64,000 nt of DNA from Rosistilla carotiformis (GTDB lineage: Bacteria; Planctomycetota; Planctomycetia; Pirellulales; Pirellulaceae). The stretch covers positions 1,860,001 to 1,924,000 of the forward strand of contig NZ_CP036348.1 of the NCBI RefSeq assembly GCF_007753095.1. Direction: 5' to 3'. Positions within the stretch are counted from its first letter, which is position 1, and the number at the start of each line of letters is the position of its first letter. Made by a program: the position numbers and the translations under genes. A model generated the notes under the pieces. It had not been told where the DNA came from and did no database searches. It was given only the letters and a program-made list of their open reading frames with translations. Shown one piece after another: positions 54,856 to 64,000 of the stretch.

Positions 54856-57166
54856 AACGCTGCTGAAGATCCATTTCGTCGCCCTGACCATTTTGGGAGG
54901 TTGTCTGCTGGGCGGGGTCTCGGGAACCGAAAGCTTGGCGACCATCGCGTTGGCGGCTGGGCTCTTCTCGTTGGTGTTTGTCGATTGGTTGGCGCTCGTC
55001 TACCTGCCTCCTTCGATTGCCTATCTCTTGATGGGCATCGCCAGTGTCTATTGCGTTGGAGGATTCTGGAGCGGCGTGGACGAGCGGCAAATTTCTGCGG
55101 TCGCGCGGCTGTTGGTGCTGGTTCAAGCGGTGCTGCACTTGCAGAAAAAGAGCCGCCGCGTTTTTGAACAGCTGAGCGTCTTCGCGCTGCTGGAACTGAT
55201 CGTGGCCGCCGTCCTGAACGACGCGCTCTATTTTGGGATGCTTTTGATTCCCTTTTCGATCGTTGGGCTCAGCGCGATGGTCCAGCTGCAAGCTTACATT
55301 TCACAGTCCTTGACCAGCACTCCCAGTCGCGGCGGGCGGATCGATCCCGATCCCGAACCGGGCGCGGTCGACGCGCAGGAGGTCTCCGTGTCACCGATCG
55401 GCCTATTCGTTTTAGGGCCCGCGGTGTTGGCGTTTGCGGCGTCGTTCTTTTACGCGCTACCACGTTCCAGCGGTAGCGGCCTGCAGACTTCGTCGTTTGG
55501 CCCGGGGACGACAGGCTACAGCGACACCGTCCGGTTTGAGCAGATGGGAAAGCTGCTGCAGAACCCGCAAAAAGTGATGCGGCTTGAGTTGCGAAATAAG
55601 GAAACCGAGCATCCCTACACGATGCGGCAACCCATTTACCTGCGCGGGCAAGTGCTCGATGGGTACACCTGGAATTCGATCGACAATGTGGGGGCGTGGG
55701 GAACGGTGCGGCGCCGCGACTACGTTGGCAATCAACATCTACCTCGCGAGTACATTGAAGAGGACGCCGCCCGCCGGTCGAAATATGACCGGGTCGAAGC
55801 AACACTTCGGATCGAACCCTCCAGCGTGACAACGATCTTCGCGATCCCACCCTATTACGAATCGGAATCGCACGATTCGATTCGCCATTGGCCGCGTCAT
55901 TGGTTGATCAAACGTAGTGGCAGTGAAGAGCGACACAGTCGGTTGGAATATTCGTTCCTGACCCATGCGTTTCACCGTGGGCTGCAATCGCCCTGGCTGC
56001 GGTATGTCGATCTGACCAGCGAACGCCATTACCCCAACACGATCGGTGCGTGGGAGCGGCAGATGCTGCTGGAAATCGATCGCGAGCGTCTCCCCAATTT
56101 GGTGGAGACTGCCGACCGAGTCGCTTCGGACGTGCGAACCAATTCAAGCAAGACGATCGATATTGCGTTGGGACTCGAAACGTTTTTGGGTCAAAATCCT
56201 GACTTCAAGTATTCGCTAGACCTTCGCGACCAGCGGCCCGCCAACGTCGATCCCATGGATTATTTTGTGTCGACTCAAAAGAGTGGGCATTGCCAATTCT
56301 ACGCGGGTGCACTGGCGTTGATGCTTCGCAGCCAAGGCATTCCGGCGCGCTTGATCGTTGGCTACAAAACCGATGAATACAACAACTATGGCGAGTACTA
56401 CATCGTTCGCCAATTGCACGCACACGCTTGGGTGGAGGCTTATTTCGAAAGGCATCAATTGCCCGCCGAGGTCGATCTCTACGGGCAGGCTCCGGGAGGA
56501 GGCGTTTGGATGCGTCTGGACGCAACACCCGCGGTCGCCGACGAACTGGCAACCGGCGGGGTGTCGCACATGATGGATTTCGCGCAAATCCTATGGGACG
56601 ATTACGTGCTGGATATGAGCAATCGTCGGCAGCAGGGGACTCTGCAAGACCTGGGCCAAGGCGTTGGAGAGATCTCCGCGTACACGGTGTATCTGGAGAA
56701 GATCGACCAATGGATCCAGCGGCTCAAAGCAGGGGAACTAGGGGAGGGTTCGATCGCGATCCATGAGTTTTTCTCATGGCGGGTGACCGTGGTCAGTGTG
56801 TTCGTCTGCCTCGGAGCGGTCTTGGTGTGGCGGAATACCTACCGCGCGTCGCAGTTGTTCGCGTATCGCAGGGCGACCGGCGATACTGCAGCCGCATCCG
56901 GAGTCGCCTTCTTTGACCGAATGTGTTTACTGCTGTCGCGGATTGGCCTGTATCGCAAGCGATTCCAGACACCGCGTGAATTTGCCCGCGTTGCCCAAAC
57001 CCAGCTAAGTTGCGATGATCATCAGGCTGCGGATCTCCATTGCGTCGTGACCCGGCTGTACGAACAGCGTTTCGGGTCTTCGCAATGCCTCGATGCCGAC
57101 CAGCAGCAAGAACTCGATCAGGCGTTGCATCGAATTGAATCGATGCTTCAGCAAACGCCTCGATAA
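54845..57166 (+). CDS. TgpA-type membrane transglutaminase
   Basis: Membrane protein of 773 residues. The N-terminal third has about six hydrophobic helices (DUF3488-like), followed by a periplasmic transglutaminase-like fold with a full triad: Cys483 (SGHCQFYAGAL), His527 (HAHAWVEAYF) and Asp559 (WMRLDATPA). A further membrane segment (about 645-665) and a DUF4129-like cytoplasmic end follow (YEQRFGSSQC, near residue 740). The start at 54845 overlaps DUF58 by 11 bases. Role in envelope maintenance is inferred from the family. Confidence 0.9.
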   Translation: MKTETLLKIHFVALTILGGCLLGGVSGTESLATIALAAGLFSLVFVDWLALVYLPPSIAYLLMGIASVYCVGGFWSGVDERQISAVARLLVLVQAVLHLQKKSRRVFEQLSVFALLELIVAAVLNDALYFGMLLIPFSIVGLSAMVQLQAYISQSLTSTPSRGGRIDPDPEPGAVDAQEVSVSPIGLFVLGPAVLAFAASFFYALPRSSGSGLQTSSFGPGTTGYSDTVRFEQMGKLLQNPQKVMRLELRNKETEHPYTMRQPIYLRGQVLDGYTWNSIDNVGAWGTVRRRDYVGNQHLPREYIEEDAARRSKYDRVEATLRIEPSSVTTIFAIPPYYESESHDSIRHWPRHWLIKRSGSEERHSRLEYSFLTHAFHRGLQSPWLRYVDLTSERHYPNTIGAWERQMLLEIDRERLPNLVETADRVASDVRTNSSKTIDIALGLETFLGQNPDFKYSLDLRDQRPANVDPMDYFVSTQKSGHCQFYAGALALMLRSQGIPARLIVGYKTDEYNNYGEYYIVRQLHAHAWVEAYFERHQLPAEVDLYGQAPGGGVWMRLDATPAVADELATGGVSHMMDFAQILWDDYVLDMSNRRQQGTLQDLGQGVGEISAYTVYLEKIDQWIQRLKAGELGEGSIAIHEFFSWRVTVVSVFVCLGAVLVWRNTYRASQLFAYRRATGDTAAASGVAFFDRMCLLLSRIGLYRKRFQTPREFARVAQTQLSCDDHQAADLHCVVTRLYEQRFGSSQCLDADQQQELDQALHRIESMLQQTPR

Positions 57167-57193
57167 CGCATCCCCCATACCAACCGACGGATC

Positions 57194-57853
57194 ATGGTAA
57201 TTACGATTGACGGCCCTGCGGGAGCGGGTAAGAGCAGCGTTGCCCGAAAATTAGCGCAACGGCTCGGCTTCCACTTCCTCGATACCGGCGCGATGTATCG
57301 CACCGTTACCCACGTCGCGATGCAGCAGGGGCTCGATCTGCAAGACGTCACTGCAGTTGAAAGTCTCGCCGCCGCTTTGGAGATTCGGCTGGAACACGAT
57401 CGGGTCTGGGCCAACGGCTGCGACGTCAGTATTTCCATTCGCACGCCCGAGGTCACACGCAACATTCGCCACGTTGCCGACATCGCCTCGGTCCGTCAAA
57501 TCCTGAACCGTAAGCAGCGCACGCTGGTTGTTCGCAACGATTACGTGACCGAAGGACGCGACCAGGGGACCGAAGTGTTTCCCGACGCCATCTGCAAGAT
57601 CTTCTTGACGGCATCTCCAGAGGAACGGGCGCGGCGACGCCAACGCCAGTTGCTGGCCAACGGACAAGCGATCGCCATCGAGCAATTGTTGGAAGAGCAA
57701 AACCTTCGCGACGATCAGGATCAGAATCGTGACGTCGGCCGGCTGTTTGCCGCGGAAGACGCGATCACCGTCAGCACCGATGGAATGGACGAATCGCAAG
57801 TCGTAGCACACTTAGAATCGTTGGTGCGGACCAAGCTTCCCAGTGACGGGTAG
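57194..57853 (+). CDS. cmk: Cytidylate kinase
   Basis: Phosphorylates CMP/dCMP. The 219 residues have P-loop GPAGAGKSSVARKLAQ (from residue 7), LDTGAMYRTVTHVA, GRDQGTEVFPDA (the GRDIGT region, Ile to Gln), and the LID/catalytic EERARRRQRQL segment. The length fits the short bacterial form. It follows the transglutaminase by 27 bases. Confidence 0.95.
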   Translation: MVITIDGPAGAGKSSVARKLAQRLGFHFLDTGAMYRTVTHVAMQQGLDLQDVTAVESLAAALEIRLEHDRVWANGCDVSISIRTPEVTRNIRHVADIASVRQILNRKQRTLVVRNDYVTEGRDQGTEVFPDAICKIFLTASPEERARRRQRQLLANGQAIAIEQLLEEQNLRDDQDQNRDVGRLFAAEDAITVSTDGMDESQVVAHLESLVRTKLPSDG

Positions 57854-57895
57854 TCCAACGCCTTGTTGCATCGACGCATCCTTGGTGGGGCGAAA

Positions 57896-59062
57896 TCAGG
57901 CGTCGGCGTCGCCGGTCGGCATCTCGCGGGTGGGCTCGTTGGCCAGGGCCGCTTCGATCTCCGCCAGGACCTCTCGGTCGGATTCGTCAATGCGACGCTC
58001 ACGCAGTACCGCCTTCGCGGCCACGGTCGCGATCTGTCCCAGTGCCCACGCCGAGGCTCCTCGGACCAAATGCTCTGGATCCACAAGTCCTTGCGCCAAG
58101 GCATTGATCGCCGCGGGAGTTCTCGCATTGCCCAGCACGATCGCAGCGTTTCGAAGCAGGCCGCGTCGACGCGTTCGCCACAGCGGCGTCTTGCGATAGC
58201 GGGCTCGGAAGGCATCCTCGGTCAAGGAAAACAACGAGATCAATTCGGCGGGGTTCTGCGTCGCCAGCGGCTGAAAGCCCACTTCTTCGGCATCGCTGCC
58301 CCGACGGTTCCAGGGGCAAACGTCTTGGCAGACATCGCATCCAAAGACCCAATTCCCAATCGGCTGGCGAAGTTCCCTCGGGATCGGCGATCGATGTTCG
58401 ATCGTCAAATAACTGATGCATCGCGTCGCATCGAGAACGCCCGGTTCGGGGAAGGCGGCCGTTGGGCACGCATCTATGCAAGCCCGGCACTTGCCGCAAT
58501 GATCGCTTTCGTGCGGACGGTCGTAAGCCAATGGAAAGTCGACCAGCAACGCCGCCAGGAAAAAATAGCTCCCCTGCCACTTATTGATCAGCAGCGTGTT
58601 CTTGCCGGTCCAGCCGATGCCGGCGAGTTGCGCAAACTCACGCTCCAGCAAGGGGGCCGTATCGACGACACCCCGCACCGCGGCGTCGGGACGCTGGGCA
58701 AGCACCCAACGTTTGAGTGTCTTGAGCTTCTGATGCACCAGATCGTGGTAATCGATCGATCCCCACGCGTACCGCGCGAAACGGCCCTCCGTTGGCTGCG
58801 TCTCTGCCGGCGCGGCGGTCCGGTAGGGGAGCCCCAGCACCAATAAGCTCTGCACGCCCGGCATCACATGCTTCGGATCTCGATACGCGTCGCGCCGCGC
58901 GTCCAGATAGTCCATCTCGCCCGCTTTGCCCGAATCGATCCAATCCAGCAGTTGATGGTAGCCGCCAGGTTCCACCGCCGGGCAAGCGCCCGACAGATGA
59001 AAGCCCAGCCGCGTCGCTTCCGACTTGAGCCGATCGGTGAAGTCAGCCTTGGCTTCGGACAT
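57896..59062 (-). CDS. queG: Epoxyqueuosine reductase
   Basis: Last step of queuosine tRNA-base synthesis, a cobalamin and iron-sulphur enzyme. The 388 residues contain the QueG core, the 4Fe-4S binding pair CGKCRACIDACPTAAF and CDVCQDVCPWN (about 195-255), and C-terminal HEAT-like helices (about 310-370), as in the family. The ATG at 59062 lies 13 bases after pdxJ on the same strand. A signature IGWTGKNTLLINKWQGSYFF segment near residue 152 supports the call. Confidence 0.95.
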   Translation of the reverse strand: MSEAKADFTDRLKSEATRLGFHLSGACPAVEPGGYHQLLDWIDSGKAGEMDYLDARRDAYRDPKHVMPGVQSLLVLGLPYRTAAPAETQPTEGRFARYAWGSIDYHDLVHQKLKTLKRWVLAQRPDAAVRGVVDTAPLLEREFAQLAGIGWTGKNTLLINKWQGSYFFLAALLVDFPLAYDRPHESDHCGKCRACIDACPTAAFPEPGVLDATRCISYLTIEHRSPIPRELRQPIGNWVFGCDVCQDVCPWNRRGSDAEEVGFQPLATQNPAELISLFSLTEDAFRARYRKTPLWRTRRRGLLRNAAIVLGNARTPAAINALAQGLVDPEHLVRGASAWALGQIATVAAKAVLRERRIDESDREVLAEIEAALANEPTREMPTGDADA

Positions 59063-59075
59063 CAGAGGATGCGTT

Positions 59076-59810
59076 TCAACGCGACGTCGCCCGCGTGGCG
59101 ACTTCGATCTCGTGTTTCATGTCGGCAACCGCTTTTTGGATTCCGACCATCACCGCCCGAGCGATGATCGAATGCCCAATGTTCAGTTCATGGACATTGG
59201 CGATCGCGGCTACGGGGTGAACGTTCTTGTAGGTTAGGCCATGCCCGGCGTGCAGCCGCATCCCGGCATCGACCACCGCTTTCCCGCAGAGCTTCAGACG
59301 TTCCAGTTCGCGCTCCGCCGCCTCTCCCTTTGCCAAGGCATAGGGACCGGTATGCAGTTCCACCGCGCCGACGCCTAATGCCGCAGCGCTTTCGATCTGC
59401 CGCAGGTCGGGATCCAGGAACAGACTGACGGGGATGCCTGCGTCGTGCAGTTGCTTGATTGCGGCAACGGCCCTCGCCGAATCTCCTGCGACGTTCAGGC
59501 CCCCTTCGGTCGTCACTTCTTCACGGCTCTCGGGGACTAACAGTGCCCAATCGGGTTTCACATCACAGGCGATATCGACGATCTCCGGAACGCAACCGAA
59601 CTCCATGTTCACATGAACCGAGATCGTCTCTTTCAGGATTCGCACGTCGCGATCCTGGATGTGCCGGCGGTCTTCGCGCAGATGAAACGTGATCCCATCG
59701 GCCCCGCCAAGTTCCGCCAGGTAGGCAGCCGCCACGGGATCGGGCTCATAGGTTCTCCGTGCTTGTCGCACGGTCGCCACGTGATCGATGTTTACGCCTA
59801 ATTCTACCAC
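59076..59810 (-). CDS. pdxJ: Pyridoxine 5'-phosphate synthase
   Basis: Condenses 1-deoxyxylulose-5-phosphate with 3-amino-2-oxopropyl phosphate in vitamin B6 synthesis. The 244-residue TIM barrel has [15 protein letters not shown] at the start, [47 protein letters not shown] and [12 protein letters not shown] at 59810 directly precedes the family N-terminus; an in-frame start at 59867 is unlikely. It lies between the EboE-like gene (7-base gap) and queG (13-base gap), so the three are likely one transcript. Confidence 0.96.
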   Translation of the reverse strand: MVELGVNIDHVATVRQARRTYEPDPVAAAYLAELGGADGITFHLREDRRHIQDRDVRILKETISVHVNMEFGCVPEIVDIACDVKPDWALLVPESREEVTTEGGLNVAGDSARAVAAIKQLHDAGIPVSLFLDPDLRQIESAAALGVGAVELHTGPYALAKGEAAERELERLKLCGKAVVDAGMRLHAGHGLTYKNVHPVAAIANVHELNIGHSIIARAVMVGIQKAVADMKHEIEVATRATSR

Positions 59811-59817
59811 GACCGTC

Positions 59818-60972
59818 TCATCTCCCAATCTGTGCTTGCAACCAACGCATTTCTTCCGCAATGCCATCGGCCAAATTATCTACCTTCAGCGCGCTGGGGA
59901 GAACGCCCCATGCGTAGGTTTCCGCTTCCAAGTGTCCAGAAAAATCGAGCCCCTGAGTTGTTGAAAGCGCCACGATGCAATCGACCACCGCCTGTCGCGT
60001 GGCGTGCAATTGCCCGAACCGATCCAAATAGATTGGCACATGGAAATGAATCCGCCAGCTGTGATCATCCGCTGGCTCGCCCGAGCCGAGCAGTTCGGGG
60101 AGATCCTCCACCAAACGCTTGTCTCCCGTTTTCGAAACAACCATCGTTTGATGCAGGTAGCGGTCTTCAGCAAAGCCTGTCAATTGTTCGATTGCGGCGT
60201 GCCTCGCGTCGTCATCCATCGCATGCCAGGGAACTTCGATCGCACTGGAAACCTGCACCTTGCCGATTCCAATCCCCGCGTCGGCGTACCGTTGCAAGAC
60301 GACCGATTGCTCCTCGCACATCACTGCCGCGTGACAAATGTCATGGCAGACGGTCAGGTACCGTCGCAGGTTCGTGCTAGGCAAATACTGATCGAAAAAC
60401 TGAATCATGTCGTCGGTCGTATCGATCACGCAGCCCGGTTCGGGTTCGATAGCGATCACGATCCGGCGTCCCGACGCTTGCTCGATCGCTTCGAGTCTTG
60501 CGGCAACCTGCTTCAAATTCGCTGCCGCTTGCTGCATTTGTTGAGTGCTAGGGTGCGGTTCTCCCCAGCCCAACGGCAACGTGCTGATCGAACCGTTCAC
60601 GCCTGCGGGGAGGATCTGATGCAAGATCTCCACCAATTGAAGCGTGTAGTCACGGCGTGCGTCTTCCCACCAGGTGGGAAGGTAGACACGGTGTTTGACG
60701 ACCGCTTGATGGAAATTGCCGTAGGGGAAGCCGTTGATTGTGAACGGGACCAGGTGGCGATCGGCCAGCCATGCCGCGAACGCTGCCGAAGCGTTGGGGG
60801 CCGCCAGTTCGGCCGCCGCTTCGGCCGGGATCCACAGTCCAACACCCATCGATGGCGATGCCAGTCGATCGCGGACCGCGACTGCGATTTGGTCGAGATT
60901 GGTGCGGATCTGAGCGATATCGGTACCGGCATGCACGTTGGTGCAATACCCTGTCATCCACTGGTTAGTCAC
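59818..60972 (-). CDS. EboE-like TIM-barrel protein
   Basis: A 384-residue protein of the xylose-isomerase-like barrel fold. The [11 protein letters not shown]-terminus, [12 protein letters not shown] near residue 80 and [14 protein letters not shown] are like EboE, a metabolite-traffic protein of unknown biochemistry. GTG 60972 has GGAG seven bases upstream; ATG 60957 lacks one. It is the first gene of the probable eboE-pdxJ-queG operon. No other Ebo genes are present in this window. The identification is from memory of family motifs. Confidence 0.7.
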   Translation of the reverse strand: MTNQWMTGYCTNVHAGTDIAQIRTNLDQIAVAVRDRLASPSMGVGLWIPAEAAAELAAPNASAAFAAWLADRHLVPFTINGFPYGNFHQAVVKHRVYLPTWWEDARRDYTLQLVEILHQILPAGVNGSISTLPLGWGEPHPSTQQMQQAAANLKQVAARLEAIEQASGRRIVIAIEPEPGCVIDTTDDMIQFFDQYLPSTNLRRYLTVCHDICHAAVMCEEQSVVLQRYADAGIGIGKVQVSSAIEVPWHAMDDDARHAAIEQLTGFAEDRYLHQTMVVSKTGDKRLVEDLPELLGSGEPADDHSWRIHFHVPIYLDRFGQLHATRQAVVDCIVALSTTQGLDFSGHLEAETYAWGVLPSALKVDNLADGIAEEMRWLQAQIGR

Positions 60973-61172
60973 GCCGCGACTCCATTTCCATTCGAATCAT
61001 CAATCGCCATGCGTCGGTCTCCTCCGGGTCGAGGCATTCAAACCCAGAAGACGTTGCGCGGCGGTATTCTACCTACCGATTAGGATGTCGTTTCGAATGG
61101 ATCGTGGCAAGCGGATGTCGCGTTCGCAACGAAGCCGATGAGGCGCTGTTGGTCGGGCTACGGACAGCGCAT

Positions 61173-61210
61173 AAAAAAATCGTTCGACCAAAACAAGTTT
61201 GATCGAACGA
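61173..61210 (-). terminator. Terminator of the cold-shock gene
   Basis: On the minus strand an 8-base perfect stem (61180-61187 with 61203-61210) with a 15-base loop is followed by seven T residues (61173-61179). It lies 28 bases beyond the cold-shock stop. Confidence 0.9.
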
Positions 61211-61237
61211 CTGTTGTACATCTAATGCGGGGTGAGA

Positions 61238-61435
61238 TTATTCGCTAGCGCGAACGTTCTCAGCACGCGGTCCCTTGGGGCCGCTACCTTCAGTGTATTC
61301 AACATTTTGACCTTCACGCAGGCTTTCAAAACTGCCTTCGACTACTGCCGAGTGGTGGAAGAAGATATCTCCACGCTCGCCATCGATGAAGCCAAAACCC
61401 TTGTCCGTAATTTTCTTAATCGTTCCTTGCGACAC
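61238..61435 (-). CDS. cspA: Cold-shock domain protein
   Basis: Single-strand nucleic-acid chaperone of 65 residues. RNP1 (KGFGFI) and RNP2 (DIFFHHSAV) are intact; the ending GPKGPRAENV is usual. GTG 61435 is preferred because GGGAG lies nine bases upstream and family members start here (SQGTIKKITDKG), although the frame continues upstream to 61606. It has its own terminator; the gene is probably monocistronic. Confidence 0.95.
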   Translation of the reverse strand: MSQGTIKKITDKGFGFIDGERGDIFFHHSAVVEGSFESLREGQNVEYTEGSGPKGPRAENVRASE

Positions 61436-61950
61436 TTCGCAATTCTCCCAGGTAGCACGAAAACGTAGATAGACGCAACCGGCACGCCGTGCAACACGTG
61501 CAGGCCAAGTTACAATTCGTCCCGAAAGACGAACAAAAAAGGGAGCTTGCTGAACTAAAAGAGAATGATTCAGCTGACGAAGAATGGGTGGATTATCCAC
61601 GATCACTCAATCGAAGGGCCAAGTCAAAACGTGTGGGCCGCAGCAAGAAAGTAAAGGGACAAAGCCAGCGTCGTTTCAAGCAAATCGGCGAACATCTAGT
61701 TTGCGTTCGCTACCAATTTCATCGGTCAGCTTAACAGCACCTGCGTGATAAAGTCAATCGCAATGTCCCTAATTCATCGATTCGGTTCATTCTTCACCGC
61801 ACCAAGCCGATCTCACCGCGCAATCTGGGGCCGCCCTGATGAGGCCCCGAACCGATTCAAAAATACGAGACAGCCAACGCTCGAGCACGTAGACTAGCGA
61901 ATCCGCTGACGCCGCGGTGCCCTTTCCATCCATCCCACAGGCGACCAACC
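61436..61950. other. 515-base divergent intergenic region
   Basis: It separates the cold-shock gene (minus) from the dehydrogenase-like gene (plus). An 81-codon open frame at 61489-61734 on the plus strand has no recognisable motif. Promoters for both genes, and a long cold-shock leader, are expected here. A TTGACT at 61752-61757 (minus) is a candidate -35 with only a weak -10. Confidence 0.45.
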
Positions 61951-64000
61951 ATGCTCCCCCGCAACCTTCGATTGGGTCTTCGATTGTTTTTCGCGTTGCT
62001 GCTCCTTTGCGTCGCCCAGCCGGTGTTCGCCATCAAACCGCCGCAGGTGCTCGATCCCGACTGGCAGATCGAGTTGGTTTTGTCGGAGCCCGAAATCGTC
62101 ACTCCAACAGGTTGTTGTATCGACCATGATGGCAATCTGATGGTGGTCGAATGTCACACCCATTTTCCACCCGAAGGATACGCCGGTCCCAAAACCGATC
62201 GGATCTACCGAATCGAAGACAGCGACGGTGATGGGATCCCCGATCGCAAGCGTCTGTTTTACGAACAGGGGCAAGCGACGATGGCGATCGCGCCGCTGGA
62301 AGATGGTTGGTTCGCTGTCGCCACGCGCAGCGAATTGGTGCGGATTCGGGACAGCGATGGCGATCACGTGGCCGATCAACGCGAGGTTTTGTTGTCTCTG
62401 AAAACAACCGCCACCTACCCGCACAACGGACTCTCGGGGTTGACGATGGACGCGGCGGGTTGGCTGTACGTCGGCCAAGGCGAGAACCTTGGCGAACCTT
62501 ACGAATTGATCGCCGTCGACGGTTCGAAGCAAGTTGGCGATGGCGAAGGGGGCAACATCTTTCGCTGCACCTTCGATGGACATGATCTGCAACGCGTCGC
62601 GACCGGATTCTGGAATCCGTTTGGGATCACGATCGATCCCTCCGGGCGTTTGTGGACTGTCGGGAACGATCCCGACGCGATGCCGCCTTGTCGGCTGATC
62701 CATGTCGTCCGCGGCGCGGACTACGGATTCCAATTCCGATTTGGGCGGGCCGGCACCCATCCGCTGCAAGCCTGGAATGGTGAATTGCCAGGCACCCTTC
62801 CGATGGCCGCGGGCACGGGCGAGGCCCCCTGCGACCTGATTGCTCACGGCGATCGGCTGTGGGTGACCAGTTGGGGCGACAATCGCATCGAACGTTATCG
62901 ACCGCAATCGCGGGGAGCGTCTTGGTCTAGCGAGGCCGAAGTGTTTGTCCAAGGGGATGCCAGCTTCCGTCCCGTCGCGATGGCTGCCGCCGCCGACGGA
63001 TCGGTTTTTGTGACCGATTGGGCGGATCGCAGCTATCCCGTGCACGGCAAAGGGAGAGTATGGCGTCTGAGCCGGAAGGCCAGTGCATCCGCGCCAACCG
63101 AATCGTTTCCCGTTTTGACGGCTGCCGAAATCGAAACCAATCGAATTCAAAATGCCGCCGAGACGACACTGGATGAAAGGCTGAAAGCTTTAGAGAGCGA
63201 CGACGTGTTCCTTCGTCAGGCGGCCCTTGTTGGCTTGGTAGAATCCAATCAGCTTGCGGCGATCGATCAGGGGGCATTGAGGTCGCCGCGTCAGCGTGAA
63301 GCGTTGTTGACCGGTTGGCGTTGGCAAGAATTGACAGCCCCCGGTAGCATCTCCCCCCAACAACGCGATGCGTTGATCGCGTGGGGATTGACCGACATCG
63401 ATCCCGACGTCGCGTTCACGGCGCTGCGTTGGGCAACGGAGCAGCGATGCAAGGATCATTTACCTGCGATTCGCAAACTGTTGGAGCGAGATTCGCTGTC
63501 GCCTCGGTTGTTCTCCGCAGTCGTTGCTTCAATCGCCTACCTCGAAAATGGCTCGGCCGCTCGTGGCGTCCGCGACCCCGCACGGGAGAAACTGCTCTTG
63601 GAGTTCGCTGCCAATCCCACCACTGCGTTGGGGCTGCGTGCGATGGCAATCGAAATGCTCCCCAGTGAATCGAAGCTTCCAACGGCCGAACAATTAGCAA
63701 AATGGATCGTCCAGGCAAACGATCGATCTCTGGGAGTCCAGGGCGTCCGGATGTTGGTCGCCCGTGGCGGCGATGACGACTTCGCCCAGTTGGCAATCCT
63801 GGCCAGCACGGAATCGGTCGACCTGCAAACCCGCGCCGATGCGATCGCCGGCTTGGCCCGTAATGCCGGACCGCATGGTATGGTGCTGAATCAAATGGCA
63901 CTGCCGCGCCAGCCCGACGTGATCCGCCGCGAAGCGGAACGCGTACTGAAGCAAACTCGCCAAGATCACTCGGCAGCGCTGCCCCACCGCGAGGATCTTG
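61951..64000 (+). CDS. PVC-type membrane-bound dehydrogenase-like protein (partial, 3' end outside window)
   Basis: Secreted beta-propeller protein, 683 residues visible and still open at the right edge. A signal peptide (about 1-27; LGLRLFFALLLLCVAQPVFA) leads to a propeller with repeated SDGDGIPD- and SDGDHVADQ-like loops, GFWNPFGITIDPSGRLW, VRGADYGFQFRFGRAG and WGDNRIERY. This is the TIGR02604-type N-terminal domain of planctomycete dehydrogenases. A HEAT-like helical part follows from about 400. Full-length relatives usually carry a C-terminal CxxCH haem domain, which would lie outside the window. Start ATG 61951. Confidence 0.88.
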   Translation, partial: MLPRNLRLGLRLFFALLLLCVAQPVFAIKPPQVLDPDWQIELVLSEPEIVTPTGCCIDHDGNLMVVECHTHFPPEGYAGPKTDRIYRIEDSDGDGIPDRKRLFYEQGQATMAIAPLEDGWFAVATRSELVRIRDSDGDHVADQREVLLSLKTTATYPHNGLSGLTMDAAGWLYVGQGENLGEPYELIAVDGSKQVGDGEGGNIFRCTFDGHDLQRVATGFWNPFGITIDPSGRLWTVGNDPDAMPPCRLIHVVRGADYGFQFRFGRAGTHPLQAWNGELPGTLPMAAGTGEAPCDLIAHGDRLWVTSWGDNRIERYRPQSRGASWSSEAEVFVQGDASFRPVAMAAAADGSVFVTDWADRSYPVHGKGRVWRLSRKASASAPTESFPVLTAAEIETNRIQNAAETTLDERLKALESDDVFLRQAALVGLVESNQLAAIDQGALRSPRQREALLTGWRWQELTAPGSISPQQRDALIAWGLTDIDPDVAFTALRWATEQRCKDHLPAIRKLLERDSLSPRLFSAVVASIAYLENGSAARGVRDPAREKLLLEFAANPTTALGLRAMAIEMLPSESKLPTAEQLAKWIVQANDRSLGVQGVRMLVARGGDDDFAQLAILASTESVDLQTRADAIAGLARNAGPHGMVLNQMALPRQPDVIRREAERVLKQTRQDHSAALPHREDL

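Noticed and set aside
61489-61734. 81-codon plus-strand open frame upstream of the cold-shock gene
   Set aside because: Basic, low-complexity composition and no binding site; more likely part of the cold-shock leader on the other strand.
1-64000. CRISPR array, tRNA, rRNA, transposase or phage genes
   Set aside because: No regular direct repeats, no tRNA-like cloverleaf and no transposase or integrase motif was noticed; none is reported.

Overview
The window is chromosomal DNA of a planctomycete, most likely from the Pirellulaceae (Rhodopirellula/Rosistilla-like). This rests on protein families rather than on a marker gene: a DUF1501 protein, a PVC-type dehydrogenase-like propeller protein, two very large surface proteins with the LEPR-like N-terminal motif (one also with CSLREA, GEVED and dockerin segments), BatD/BatE and DUF58/transglutaminase genes, and a moderately high GC content. 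No rRNA, tRNA, CRISPR array, transposase or phage gene was recognised. 48 protein genes are supported; the first and last run off the window.

Bases 1-10502 are a plus-strand polysaccharide assembly locus: a sugar N-acyltransferase (partial), a PLP sugar aminotransferase, a Wzz/Wzc-like chain-length protein with a C-terminal kinase-like ATPase domain, a Wzy-type polymerase/ligase, a Wzx-type flippase and three GT4 glycosyltransferases, many with overlapping ends. Bases 10590-12689 hold a methyltransferase and an NAD-dependent epimerase on the minus strand, possibly tailoring enzymes.

Bases 12919-20068 are metabolic and membrane genes: an HpaI-type aldolase, a double-FHA membrane protein with a degenerate trypsin-like domain, a cation/proton antiporter with a TrkA-N domain, a Gfo/Idh/MocA oxidoreductase and rhamnulokinase. 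A 5.3 kb gene (20069-25402) encodes a beta-helix/dockerin surface protein. Then come a Zn-ribbon Nudix hydrolase, ychF, fliS, a Tat-exported Clp-N protein, a secreted thioredoxin-like protein, an aldo/keto reductase and a thioredoxin-fold lipoprotein (25603-32869).

Bases 33096-45841 hold batD-batE, galT, a DUF1501 protein, a GT2 glycosyltransferase, a soluble histidine kinase with a receiver-like N-terminus, a membrane diguanylate cyclase and a second large surface protein. Bases 46163-57853 hold rplM-rpsI, a fused MlaF-MlaE lipid transporter, two small or unknown genes, a bacillithiol-type deacetylase, a YgiQ radical SAM protein, a DUF58-transglutaminase pair and cmk. Bases 57896-60972 are a probable minus-strand operon eboE-like/pdxJ/queG. 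A cold-shock gene with a clear terminator and the start of a PVC-type dehydrogenase-like protein end the window.

There is no obvious defence island or mobile island. The most unusual observations are domain-level: a BY-kinase-like protein lacking the P-loop lysine, an FHA-pseudoprotease, a secreted Clp-N domain without ATPase, a receiver-like histidine kinase, a single-chain MlaFE, and two incomplete Bat/MoxR-type gene sets.
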